Origin: Mytilisepta virgata
Lineage: Eukaryota > Mollusca > Bivalvia > Mytilida > Mytilidae
Direction of reading: 5' to 3'
Assembly: GCA_028015205.1 (NCBI GenBank)
Contig: CM051513.1
Span: 48,736,841 to 48,800,840, forward strand
DNA length: 64,000 nucleotides
Position 1 is the stretch's first letter, and every line of letters starts with the position of its first letter. Positions 1 to 10,618 of the stretch are shown piece by piece. Made by a program: the position numbers and the translations under genes. The notes under the pieces are model-generated. The model did not search any database, was not told where the DNA came from, and saw only the letters and a list, made by a program, of their open reading frames with translations.

Positions 1-154
1 CTGTGCTTCAATACAAAGAACTGTTGTGTGTCAAGCTATAATGAAATTACACAGCTTTGTACGATAGATTCCTCAGGATGCTGTCATGTTAGAACGGAGA
101 AATCTAAAGGTTCAATGGCTATAGCTAGAGCAAAAGGTTGGTTTTTTAGTACGG
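1..154. other. No recognisable feature (AT-rich flank)
   Basis: I see no open frame, splice-site-bounded exon or repeat here that I can support. Confidence 0.5.
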
Positions 155-364
155 AATTGTTGTTTGTTTAGTTGGGGTTTGACGCCGTTTTCAGCACATT
201 TGGCTATTTCACGGCGGCCAGTTTTTATTGGTGGAGGAAGCGGAGTACCCGGTGAGAACCACCGACCTTCGGTTGGAAAATTGGCAATCCTTGTCAATTT
301 AGATCGGAGTCGAACACACCCCGCCAAAGGTGAGATTCGACCTCACAACCCCAGTTTTGACAGG
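155..364 (-). repeat. tRNA-derived SINE, 5'-truncated copy
   Basis: Read on the minus strand, this is the 3' two thirds of the same SINE seen complete at 11836-12098. It has the B-box region (around 331-341), the body, and a 3' tail of CAAA-like units (top-strand tttgttt at 155-175). The tRNA-like head with the A box is missing. At 364 the sequence passes directly into repeat family R, so this is a composite or a truncated insertion. No target-site duplication was found. Confidence 0.8.
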
Positions 365-705
365 CATCTTCAGGACGAGAAGCAGTTTAACAATTTATCA
401 AACACAATTAAAATAGGGGAGTCAGAAAACAAAAGGGAATCAATATTTACTGCCAATGTGAAAGGGTGGATGGTTGGATAATTTAGCTATCTGTAGTGGA
501 CATAAGCCTACTCTTTTTCAAAAACTACAGAGGTGGTCTTTAGGTGCAGGGAGCGTGGCATTCTCCAACTCTGGTCATACTTTTCGTATTATGACCTGAC
601 CTTATAACCTCTATTGAGAGGGTTTCTCGTATCCGCTACCTGTGGACGCGATAGGCAGCTCTGTAGATAGAGCTTCCGTCATCCATCACAGATGTCTAGA
701 AACAT
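365..705 (-). repeat. Repeat family R, copy 1 (decayed, SINE-like)
   Basis: This shares ordered blocks with the copies at 1040-1435 and 1965-2325: a 'cttcaggacgag' block, 'caatttat(c/g)a', a block ending 'ctctttttc(a/g)aaaactacag', 'gcagggag...ggca', 'gagaggg' and 'tccatcacag'. The copies are heavily diverged. No coding capacity is seen. The outermost tail block present in copy 2 is replaced here by the truncated SINE. Confidence 0.7.
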
Positions 706-1039
706 TTCTGAAGGCTAATATAGAAAGGATGGATTGTTTGTTAGGGACGGATATTGCACTACTGTACTGCATTACCGCTAAAAAGTAGCGTCTACAAATG
801 TTAGCTGACAAAGTTCTTTGACAATTCATCGTCGTCATTTTATTGTTCTTCACTGTAAAAACTTAAAACAGAATTTGCGAACAATAAACTTTCAAGTATG
901 GTCAAAATTAGATATGTTTTTTAATAATGTTCATTTATAATTTTTAAGGACATCCATTGCAATTTCCTCTGAATATTATTTAAAGGAAAGAAAACGTTTC
1001 AGATATTTCCATTGAAATATGATCAATTTTTAACCAACA
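706..1039. other. No recognisable feature
   Basis: AT-rich sequence without a convincing ORF, exon or repeat match inside the window. Confidence 0.5.
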
Positions 1040-1435
1040 CTATTTGTTTGTTTTGTTGTTTGCTTAACATCCAGTGGCAAATAATTCTTGCTCCTTCAGG
1101 ACGAGGATCCATTCAACAATTTATGATACAGAATTCAAATGGGGTGGGGCAGGACACATAGGGGAACCAATTTTGAGTGCCACTGTAAAAAGATGGATGT
1201 ATAGGAAATGTCGGATAATTTATCCTTCTGTAGAGGCATTAGCCTACTCTTTTTCGAAAACTACAGAAGGGATCTTTAGCATGCAGGGAGTGTGGCATCC
1301 TCCAAACACGTTACCCACTATGGTCCCAGGTCAGGCTTTCTGACAACCCCTAAAGAGAGGGTCTCCCCTATCCGTCACGTGGGAACGCGCTAGGCTGCTC
1401 TATGGGTGAGCCCCCGTGATCCATCACAGGAGCCT
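1040..1435 (-). repeat. Repeat family R, copy 2 (best copy)
   Basis: This is the most complete of four related ~350-400-bp repeats. On the minus strand it ends in 'TGGATGTTAAGCAAACAAC' followed by CAAA-like units, resembling a SINE/LINE 3' end. The opposite end reads 'CTAGGCTCCTGTGATGGATC'. The interior includes the shared 'ctctttttcgaaaactacag' block. The small plus-strand ORF across it is a chance frame. Whether the head is tRNA- or 5S-derived is not apparent. Confidence 0.75.
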
Positions 1436-1964
1436 AGAATCGATAATTTTCAATATTTCTTCATTTGTAGATTTTTTCGCTAATGCATATTTCAAAAACA
1501 CGTAACTATTCATAATCTAATTTATAGGAATAGGAAAATATTGTAAAATGAATTCTTCAGTAAAAAAAAAATGAAATTATAGAATGCTATTGCTATCATG
1601 GACTGGATGGGCTCTTTTTGAATTTTGCAAGTCTTTGAGCCTGACACGCCTCTTACTGCAATTCATTTTTATTTTTGCATATTTAAATTGTAAGATTTAG
1701 TTTCATCCTCCGTAGCTATTTCTCATTTTTCATACATGCAAGTTGTCTCCCATTTACGGATATATTTTCCAACATTTTGCAATGTCTGATTAAGGTCTTC
1801 CTGAATTCAACATTTTTATATAAACAAAAAAAAAAAAAAAAATTTTGCCCTTTTTACCTGGATTTACTTCGTTGTTTTCTATGTTAGTTTCGCCTTCATA
1901 GTTCTGGCCAGATGATGAAACCTGATTTCCTGATATTTACATTTTTCTGGATACCTTGATTGTT
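1436..1964. other. No gene seen; A-run at ~1825-1842
   Basis: AT-rich intronic or intergenic DNA with an 18-base A run. No splice-bounded exon or ORF of note. Confidence 0.5.
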
Positions 1965-2325
1965 TGCTTAACGGCCATTGGCAAATATTGTATGCTTCTT
2001 CAGTTCAACAATTTATGAAACATCAAATATAGGCGGGACACAGAGGAGAACCAAATTTGACTGGCCCTGTAAAAAGGTAGATGACTGATTAGTGTCGGAT
2101 AGTTCTGTAGAGGCCATCCGCTTAGTCTTTTTTCGAAAACTACATTAGGAGTCTTTAGCGTGCAGGGAGTAAGGTATTCTCCACATTATCCACTATGGTC
2201 CGTGATCAGGCTTTCCGTATTATGATATGACAACCCAAAACGAGAGGGCCCTCCCTATCCGCCACCGGGGGACGCGGTAGGTTGTTCTGTTGGTTGAGAT
2301 CCATTGGTTCGTAAGAGGTGCCTAG
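1965..2325 (-). repeat. Repeat family R, copy 3
   Basis: It shares the same ordered blocks as copies 1 and 2, beginning (top strand) with 'tgtttgcttaacggccattggcaaata', here given only by its ends because it is long, and finishing near 'gaggtgcctag'. It is diverged, with several indels. It ends about 60 bp before the acceptor site of the first fibrinogen exon. Confidence 0.7.
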
Positions 2326-2388
2326 TACATTTTCTGAATTAATTCTGTATCATAGTAAGTTCATAATACCCACGTGTTCTTGTTTTAG

Positions 2389-2516
2389 TCTCTGTACCAC
2401 GTGACTGCAGTGATTTACCATTAACAGACACATACGGTGTATATACAATTCAACCTAAACCAAATGTATCGTTTGATGTTTTCTGCGATGTAGACGCTGA
2501 TGGATGTGCATGGACA
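2389..2516 (+). CDS. Fibrinogen-related protein, exon a (start of FReD domain)
   Basis: The exon is bounded by a pyrimidine-rich acceptor (tgttttag, ends 2388) and a consensus donor (gtaagt at 2517). It has 2 nt of a split codon and then 42 codons, and ends in phase 0. The peptide begins around 'PRDCSDLP', continues through 'GVYTIQP', and ends 'FDVFCDVDADGCAWT'. This is the start of a fibrinogen C-terminal domain, including the first disulphide pair (C of DCSD and C of FCD). Upstream exons (signal peptide, any coiled coil or Ig domain) lie outside the window or were not recognised. Oddly, the usual GGGW is GCAW, which adds a cysteine. Proteins of this family are usually secreted lectin-like recognition molecules. 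That role is inferred from the family. Confidence 0.9.
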
Positions 2517-3733
2517 GTAAGTAAACAAATCATATAACAAGAATTAAAACCATTCACCATTTTAGGCTGTTGTTTCGGCTTTCAACTTAGATCTTGTGCA
2601 TCATATTAGGTAATATAGATTCCCCTATGGAATTTCTTCACCCGATTTAGTCCAATTTTTGATTTTAAAAACGCGAGCTATTAGCGAGCATGTTAAAATC
2701 TAAAATTTAACTATCTAGGGTGGAGAAATTCTATAAAACACGAGTAATTTGAAGGAGAATCTGTTTCTCCTATGATTTTCAACAAATTCCAAGAGAAAAT
2801 GCTGTTGCTATGCATTTTGTTTACAGGAACGCCATTTCGGACCTTCTCTAGTTTATCTTTACAATAAACGTATAAAAAAACGGCGGGAATTCACATGGAG
2901 AAATTCAATCACCCGGAAGTGGTTTAAATATTATGTTCTTTTATCCCACCGATTAAACACGTCAAGAATTAAGGAAAATATAATTAACTTTGGTCAAAAA
3001 GATAAATATATTATGATAAAAATATTGATTATTAAGATGTTTAAGATTAAGCTAAAGATCTCCTTCGTTGATTTTTTGCTCTTTTGTATATTTGACTCGA
3101 TATATTTCTAATAGCAAAAAGGTTGACCATTACCGCTATCTATCTAATCAATAAATGTTCCCAAACTACTAGATAGCTGCAGCTGTGATGGGTCACTGTA
3201 CTGTGGCTTAACAATAGCGATCGACAGAGACTCAAAGTGGGGACTTGAAGGTTATAATATGGAAAATTTTACATGCATTTTAGTTAATAAAGTGTTTGTA
3301 GAATGGGACTAATGGTCGCTGTAGAACGGGCAATTATCCGTCACTAGTAAACTCTATATTTGTTTGAAATCGAAAACGGTTGCTCTGAATACCAGTTGCA
3401 TTTATTTGTTTTTATTCTATTTTATGGCCTGAAGATTGATGCGAAATTTTGGCACTGGTAATTACGTACGCTGATTCTCACACTTATAGTCCGTATTCTG
3501 TATTGAACGAGTATTTTGACCCACTTTTTTTATCCTGGTGGATTCTGTCTGTCATTGTTGGCCTTTTCTGTAATCCTTTTTTTTTTTTAAATGAAACAAG
3601 TTCAAATCAACACAGTCTTGTTGTCAATCAAGATCAGGCAAAACTAATTTATATCAGCAAGGTCATGAAGGTATAATTAATCATTACATAATTCATTCTA
3701 ACAATTATGATTGATTGATTGAATATTTTTTAA

Positions 3734-3769
3734 CGCCGAGCTGGCGATATTGCAGCCAATATCACGGCG
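3734..3769 (-). repeat. 3'-terminal hairpin of LINE copy A
   Basis: Arms cgccgag and cacggcg (one mismatch) enclose an inner pair gcgatattg/ccaatatc, about 12 nt from the TCAA tail. The same structure ends every copy in the window. It is a likely recognition site for the element's own reverse transcriptase, as in stringent-type LINEs (inference). Confidence 0.8.
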
Positions 3770-4050
3770 AGAACTTATTAGTCTTGAACTAATTAAAATT
3801 TCAAACAGTATCTAAAATCAATAGACTATTTACAAATAAAATATTGAAGGTAGAATATACAGTAAAAATTATATCACAAACTGTCTAAATTTCATTTCGA
3901 AATACTATCACAGATACGCTATTCATTAAACAAGTGTCAAAATACATAAAATATTCAGAAAACGATACTAAGTTATATAAAATCACGTCAATTAACAATA
4001 ACAAAGTTTAAAATAATGACGAATGACTATACTCAAGAACATAGTATAGT

Positions 4051-7000
4051 CTATATTCTGGAGTATAGTCCTACGTCTTTCAAATATTGTAAAGACGGTC
4101 GTCAGCGACCACTGTAAATAAATCTTTCATATTGTTGACTGTGTAGTACCGACAAATTATGTCGGATTTATCTACACAGTCAATTAAAAGGTGTTTAATA
4201 CTATGTCGACATTGACACGGAATACACTCAGGAGGCGGCTCATTCTCCAAAATAAAAGAATGAGTCGTCCTGGTGTGGCCAATGCGACATCTAGTTAAAA
4301 CAACTTGGTCTCTTCGGCTTTTGCCGAAGAAACAAACATTCTTGCCAACAGTTGGCTCTATAGAATGTAATTTATTGTCTGTAAGCAGATCCCACTGGGA
4401 CTGCCACAGACGTAAAACATACTGGTAAATTAAAGGTTTAAAATCAGAGTAAGGCACTGACATATTAGTAATGGGGTCATTTAAAGCATCCTTCGCTAAA
4501 CTATCTACGACTGTGTTTCCCTTTATACCAACATGACTTGGTATCCAGAGAAAAATGATTTCTTTGCCCATTTGAACAAGCCTTTTATAAAATTCAATAA
4601 TATGGGCAATTAAAGGATTTTTATATTTCTGACCTTCGATAGCCAATAAACATGAAAGAGAATCTGAACAAATAAGAAATTTCAGTTTTTCAGATGTTCT
4701 GGCAAACTTTAAAGCAAGAATTATGGCTCTGGCTTCAGCAGTAAATATTGAAGTTGAGGATGGAAGGCGTAGAGTTGCTGCTTGCTGTCCATAGACTGCA
4801 GCGGCAGCCACTTTGTCCCCGTCCTTTGATCCATCGGTATAAATAGAGTCATGCAATTCTAATTTCGATTTTATTTCAGCAAAAAGTTGCTGAATAATAA
4901 TAGGGTTTGTTTCGGACTTTTTATGTTTTCTGAGGTCAAAAATAAATTTAGGTTTGGGTACAAGCCAAGGTGGCGATTGAGATATATTAATAGGGGCTAT
5001 TTCATCAAGGTTCAAGTTAGAACCAGAAATATGTGGTTTCATGCGAATACCAAATGGAGGAATTTTGTTTTCATGTTGTTCAAATATATCCTCATAGAGA
5101 GGATTGAAAACACAGTCGTAGGCAGGATTTGAAGGATATGCTTTTAGCTTTGTTAAGTATTGTAAACCAAGTTTTATCCTACGGTTATAAAGAGACGGCT
5201 CGTTCGCCTCTACATATAAACTCTCCACAGGAGACGTTCTGAACGCAGGCCTTGGTGGTGAACAGTATCTAAAATTTGTATGTAGGATTTGCGAGCAGAT
5301 CCATATATAATGGAACCATAATCAAGTTTTGATCGTACAAGTGATCGGTATAAATTTAACAAAATGTTTTTATCAGCACCCCAGTCAGTGCTGGAAACAA
5401 CTTTTAAAATATCTAATGCCTTCAAGCATTTAGCTTTAAGCATTTTGATATGGGGTAGAAAGGTAAGTTTACTGTCAAAAATTAACCCAAGGAATTTTGT
5501 TTCTTTAACTACTTTGATAGGTACATTGTAGAGTTTGAGATCAGGGTCTGGATGTAACTTTCTTTTATTACAGAAGTGCATGCAGACAGTTTTTGATGCG
5601 GAAAATTTAAATCCATTTTCTGTTGCCCATTTTTCAATTTTATAAAGAGATAACTGTAATTGACGTTCTATGCTATTCATATTTTTAGCTCTGCAACATA
5701 TCAGAAAGTCATCAACATAAAGAGAGCCTTCAACATTGTTTTGCAATGTTTTTGCAAGGCTGTTAATTTTGATACTGAAGAGAGTAACAGAGAGAATGCT
5801 TCCCTGGGGAACACCCATCTCTTGTTCAAAAGGATCAGACGTTGCTGTATTGACTCTGACTTTGAACTCCCTGTCAGATAGAAAGTTGCCGATAAATGTA
5901 GGTAATCTACCTTTCAACCCCATATCGTTTAAATCCTTTAAAATACCATATTTCCAAGTGGTGTCATACGCCTTTTCCAGATCGAAAAAGACAGACACCA
6001 CATGTTCACCTTTAGCAAACCCGTTGCGTATAAATGATTCGAATCGAACAAGATGATCCAACGTACTTTTGCCTTGTCGGAATCCGCACTGTATATTGGA
6101 CAGGAGACCATTCGTCTCAAGGAACCAGACAAGGCGGTCGTTGATCATCCGTTCCATGGTCTTACACACGCAACTTGTGAGGGCAATTGGCCGATAATTC
6201 GACGGTTCAAATGATCCTTCCCAGGTTTAGGAATAGGAATAACTGTGGCAAGCTTCCAGATGGAAGGCAAGTCACCAGATTCCCAGACATTATTGAGTAG
6301 ATCCAAAAGAGTTTTTAAAGAAGTATCAGGAAGATGTTTCAAAAGTTTATAGTGAATATCATCAGGACCACATGCTGTATCATGTGCTTTTGCCAGAGAG
6401 TTTTTGATTTCATCCAAAGAGAAAGGGCGGTTATAGTCTTCAGAATTTTTTGATCGAAAGTTAAGTTTGTTTTTCTCTGTTCGGTTTTTAATATTTTGAA
6501 ATTGCTGAGAATAGTTTTGAGAAGAGGAATTTTTAGAAAAGGTTTCACCAAGTTTTTGAGCGATGTCGTTTTGAGAAGTCAAAAGCGTTTGTCCATCTTT
6601 GAGATGGTGAAGATTAGTTTTCCTGTTTTTCCCTTTAATTTTTTGAATAAAATTCCAAACCTTGTTCATTGGTGTATGGGAATTTATTTTAGAGACGAAG
6701 TTTTGCCAAGACTTTCGTCTCTTCTGTTTAAATGTTCGACGTGCTTTCGCACGGAATATACGGAGATTACTTAAATTATCTTGGGTTGGATGCAAATTGA
6801 ACCGTCGTTCGGACTTTTTCCTGTTTTTCTTCGCTTCCTCACAGTCATCATCAAACCATGGTTTGCTGGGTTGTTTTGGATTTGTCGAGGTTTTAGGAAT
6901 GGCTCTTTCCGCTATTGATACCAACATTTCGCTAAATTTGAGAATTGGATTACTAATACTGTCGAAAATGTCTTCTGTCAGTTCATCTCGGCAGAGTTGT

Positions 7001-7713
7001 TCGAACAAAGGCCAATTGGCTTTGTCAAATTTCCAGCGAGCAACTCTCTCCGAGGACGTGGGGAATAGATTCTCCAAAATAATGGGAAAATGGTCACTTC
7101 CACACAAATCATCATGGACTCGCCATGAGTAATCCAGTAATAACGCAGGGTCACATATTGTTAGATCAATAGCGGAATAAGCACCATTCCCTGGATGGAG
7201 GTAGGTGTCTGATCCATCGTTAAAAATACACAAACCTTCCTGATTCACAAAATCTTCAATCCTCTTGCCTTTATCATTTAAAGAGTTACTGCCCCATATA
7301 GGATTATGTGCGTTAAAATCTCCCATAAGGAGAAATGGGGCAGGTAACTGATCTGTCAAAGATTTTAGCTGGTTAATATTCAGGGAAGAATTAGGAGGAA
7401 TATAGACAGAACATAATGTAATAGTTTTACTCAGAGAAAGCCGAACAGCAACAGTTTGCAAGTCAGTGTTTAAATGTAATTGACTGTGAAGTATACCATT
7501 TTTAACAAGGATTGTAGAGCCGCCAGCAGCTCTTTCATCCCTTTTAACATGGGTGCTATACAGAGAATAATTCTTAATATTTGGCTGATCATTTTCCTTT
7601 AGATGAGTTTCCTGTAGGCAAAAGGCCACAGGAAGGAAGGTTTGGATGAGTAACGATAGTTCAATTAAATTAATTTTTAAACCTCGACAATTCCATTGTA
7701 CAATGTTGTTCAT
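4051..7713 (-). pseudogene. ORF2 (endonuclease-RT-RNase H), copy A, frameshifted
   Basis: The start is ATG at 7713, overlapping the ORF1 stop as ATGA. The order of domains is AP-like endonuclease (QWNCRGL, QETHL, MGDFNAH, SDHFPI), reverse transcriptase (FFDLEKAYD, GVPQGSIL, YVDD) and RNase H (TDGSKDGD, AEARAI, CSDSLS, WIPSHVG), followed by a C-terminal Cys/His motif. Compared with intact copy K there is a 1-nt deletion near 6210, a 16-nt deletion near 5243 and a 1-nt deletion near 4092 that destroys the last residues. The ancestral stop is at 4051. In RNase H the usual 'VVDRIAK' reads 'VVDSLAK'. Confidence 0.93.
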
Positions 7714-9154
7714 TTTTTCGGGGGACGGATGGGAGAGTAGGGTTGTTTATGTCGCTCACGTGAGCAACTTCTCTGCCTGTCATCCGGCGCGTTTGGGGTT
7801 GTGATTTTGGGGATAGTATCCACAGTTTGAACTAGTGGATCTCCCCAAATTGAATCTATACAGTCTGTATCCATCTGCTCAGAGTCATCTTCAAACTCTG
7901 AGCAGAGGTTTCGAAATTTGTGAATTTTCTTTTCCGCTTTGGAAAGGCGATTGGAAGATTGTCTGTTTCGTACTTTTTCTGAAGAGGACGATCGTGAGGT
8001 ATTCTGAGATGATGATGATGGTTTCACTGGTGATTTCTGGTTAGATTTAGAAGTCCGTTGTTTGTGGGATTGTGAAATTTTATCAGAAGTTGAATTTGGA
8101 GGAGTAATAGAGCCGGATGTCTGAGATGAATTTGAAGTCATAGACGGCTTAGATTTAGACGAGATACTTTTTGGAATGTTGAAGTTAGACAACGGAATAG
8201 GTTGTTCTGTTCCATTAGGCCAAGTGAATTCAGTCTGAGTTCCGAAAGATTTAGTTTGAGATGGACCTTTCAATTTATCTGCATAGGAGGTATCTGGATG
8301 CGAGTTCTCCGAGACGGAGACCATTCTTCGAGCTTCTTGGTAACTGATATTGTTGTCAACTTTGGTTTTTTGTATTTGTATTTCTTTTTTGTAAATTTCA
8401 CAATTTCTGGAATTGGCCATGTGAGTTGAACCGCAATTTGAACATTTGGTTTCATTCTGGCAATCAAAACTGGAATGTCCCTCTTCTGAGCATTTGACAC
8501 ATTTTTCAGAGCCTTTACATGAATTCCTACCGTGCCCAAATTTCTGACATTTGAAGCAACGGATAGGGTTAGGTATGTACTTGTCAACTCGAATTCTATA
8601 GGGACCAAGATAAATATGTTCTGGAATATTGGGAAGATCAAAGGTAATCAGGTAAGTGTTCAATTTCAAAATTTTATCATTTGATTTTTTGGTGAATCGT
8701 TTGACTTTTGAAACATTTTGTGGTTTAAGTTCCTGACAAATTTCTTCTTCTGATAAATCTGAAAGATCATGGTCTCTGTCTCGAATTACTCCCTGGGAAG
8801 TGTTGAGGGTTCTGTGAGGAGTAACTAAGATCTGAACATCTGCAACTGAAGTAAGTGAAAGTAAATTTATTGATTGCTGTTGTCTGACACATTCGACTAA
8901 GACACTTCCGTTTTCATTTTTGACACTTTTTTAACTGTACCAGCGCAGCCTTGGATTGACTTATTTAAAACGAAAGGAGAAATTTTTGTCAAGGGTTTGT
9001 CACTGTTTAGACTTGTCATTACCAAAAATTTTGAGAATGTTCCTGAGACTGAGTTTGACTGTTTTACTTTATGTCCATCATCATCATCTTCGTCACTGGT
9101 TTCTAATTTTCTTTTGAAATTGGTTTGTTGGGGGGTTTGATTTGAAAAAGCCAT
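7710..9154 (-). pseudogene. ORF1 (gag-like, three zinc knuckles), copy A, frameshifted
   Basis: ATG at 9154 in a strong Kozak context (caccATGg). The N-terminal half resembles the other copies up to a 1-nt deletion in a T run at 8911-8914, after which the frame changes. Downstream lie two CX2CX4HX4C knuckles and a CX2CX3HX6C variant (around 8380-8560), then a Ser/Gln/Lys-rich tail. The stop at 7710-7712 overlaps the ORF2 ATG. The protein would bind element RNA in a ribonucleoprotein particle (family knowledge). Confidence 0.9.
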
Positions 9155-10374
9155 GGTGATTTTATGCTGTTTCGTTGCCCTTGCTCCCCGCCCTCCTCGG
9201 AGCAGCACCAATACGGTGTATACTTGCCGCATTTGCGACAAGCACTAGGGCTACAAGGACAAGATAATCGCATAGGGTACTTCTATATGAACACAAGCTT
9301 CGTGCCTGGGGTTACCCGACGAAACAACTGCTCGACGTAACATCTACACGATTGACCCATGAGCCACCGCCTTCTTGAACCGATCCTATGTAAAGGGTAC
9401 TCCTGTTGTACATTTTGGAAACAGGTCAAGTTCAAGGGCTTGGCGTGACCAGCCGATTGATCAGGACCGGGCCCATCCGACCGCCCGTTTAAGATAAAGT
9501 AAGGGCCAAAGTGGCGTGTTTCAGCCACCAGGATCCCGTCCTCTATCCTTACGGGTATCCACACACGGCAAACATGTGGCCTCATTAAGCCGAGGAAGCC
9601 TTACCCCATTAGCCACCGCCTTCTCCGTGCTTCCGTCAGTGGTTATTATCAAAGACCCCAGAACCCAAACATCAACCTACAGCGATACATGCATACCACC
9701 CATCCCATCCCATTGTATCTCGGTTTCATTGAGGGTTCATTTGGGCCTCGTCAAACAACCACGAGAAAACAGCAGAGGGCAAGACATGACCTCTTACTGG
9801 CTGAACCGGGGCCATACAGCCATTCTTGGAACCGGGTATTCACATATTTCAAATTGATAAAATTGAAAAGCCAACAATAATATATCAACAATAGTTGAGT
9901 GAAAACACATCAAAAAATTCTTCATTAAAGGAAAAACTGGAAAACTGAGAATCATATTTGAGGAATGAATTTTCTGAAAAAAATAAATTAGAAACAACAA
10001 CAATAATAAAAATAGAATGCCAAATTCAAAAACTGACCCTGTTGTTTTGTGACCCTTAAGCCAACTCCAATCCCGTTCATCTGGAATTTTGAATTTAAAT
10101 TATTTTTAATTTTAGGAGAAAAAAATTATGCTTCATTCTAAGGAATTAGAGTGACCAGCCGATTGACCGAATCGGGTCCATCCGGCCTCCCGTCTAGGTA
10201 AAGATTGTGTCCCAGATAGTGATCGGAACCGTTTTTCCGGCCATCCAGGAACACTCCCTATTACCGACACGGGTTTGCGACACACGGCAAACATGTCGCC
10301 TCTTTAGGGGCCTCTTACGCCAAGCCGAGGAGCTGTGGGCCTATTCTATTGTGTCCCCGGGACCCACACGGGGG
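9155..10374 (-). promoter_or_regulatory. 5' UTR of LINE copy A with two hairpin units
   Basis: Two diverged units share 'CTCGGCTT', 'ACATGTTTGCCGTGTGT', 'CGGATGG(A/G)CCCG' and 'CAATCGGCTGGTCAC'. Unit 1 is 10151-10340 and unit 2 is 9445-9598. Each contains a hairpin with the same 11-nt loop: 10277-10299 (stem GCGACA/TGTCGC) and 9559-9579 (stem CCACA/TGTGG). An AT-rich, variable linker separates them. An internal promoter is expected here for this class, but no specific promoter motif was recognised. Confidence 0.75.
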
Positions 10375-10448
10375 TCTAACAATTATGAACTTGATTCTTA
10401 CGATCTTCATTGATTAAAAGGCAATACTTCTTGTTTAGTTTGTTGTAT

Positions 10449-10618
10449 TTGTTTAGTTGGGATTTTACGTTGGAAAATTGGGAATCCTTGTCAATTTAGA
10501 TCGGAGTCGAACAGACCCCGCCACATGTGAGATTCGAACTCACAACCCCAGTGTTGACAGGCTAGTGATCATTAGTAGTCATTACCAACTACTTAGACCA
10601 CTCGGCCACTGAGGCCCC
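10449..10618 (-). repeat. tRNA-derived SINE, copy 2 (internally deleted)
   Basis: On the minus strand it starts GGGGCCTCAG, with A box TGGCCGAGTGG (10598-10608) and B box core GTTCGAATC (10531-10539). Compared with the full copy at 11836-12098 it lacks about 80 bp just before the 3' tail. A 7-bp TTGTATT occurs near both ends (10443, 10624), but the right one is not adjacent, so this is only a tentative duplication. Confidence 0.85.

Larger units (their letters stand above)
3711..10374 (-). mobile_element. LINE copy A: full-length I-superfamily (Nimb-like) retrotransposon
   Basis: This is a full-length 6664-bp copy. From the 5' end at 10374 it has a GC-rich terminus (top-strand cccacacggggg), 5' UTR, ORF1, ORF2, 3' UTR with terminal hairpin, and a tail of TCAA repeats ending at 3711. 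A perfect 14-bp target-site duplication, tctaacaattatga, sits at 3697-3710 and 10375-10388. It lies in an intron of the fibrinogen-domain gene, antisense to it. Both ORFs are broken by small deletions, so it is inactive. Family placement rests on the combination of AP-like endonuclease, RT, RNase H after RT, and a three-knuckle ORF1. The exact clade (Nimb versus I) would need a phylogeny. Confidence 0.96.

Noticed and set aside
4887..5132. Plus-strand ORFs across the LINE copies (for example 4887-5132, 6662-7132, 54292-54903)
   Set aside because: They lie opposite conserved ORF2 coding sequence and recur in each copy at the same place. They have no domain or start context of their own.
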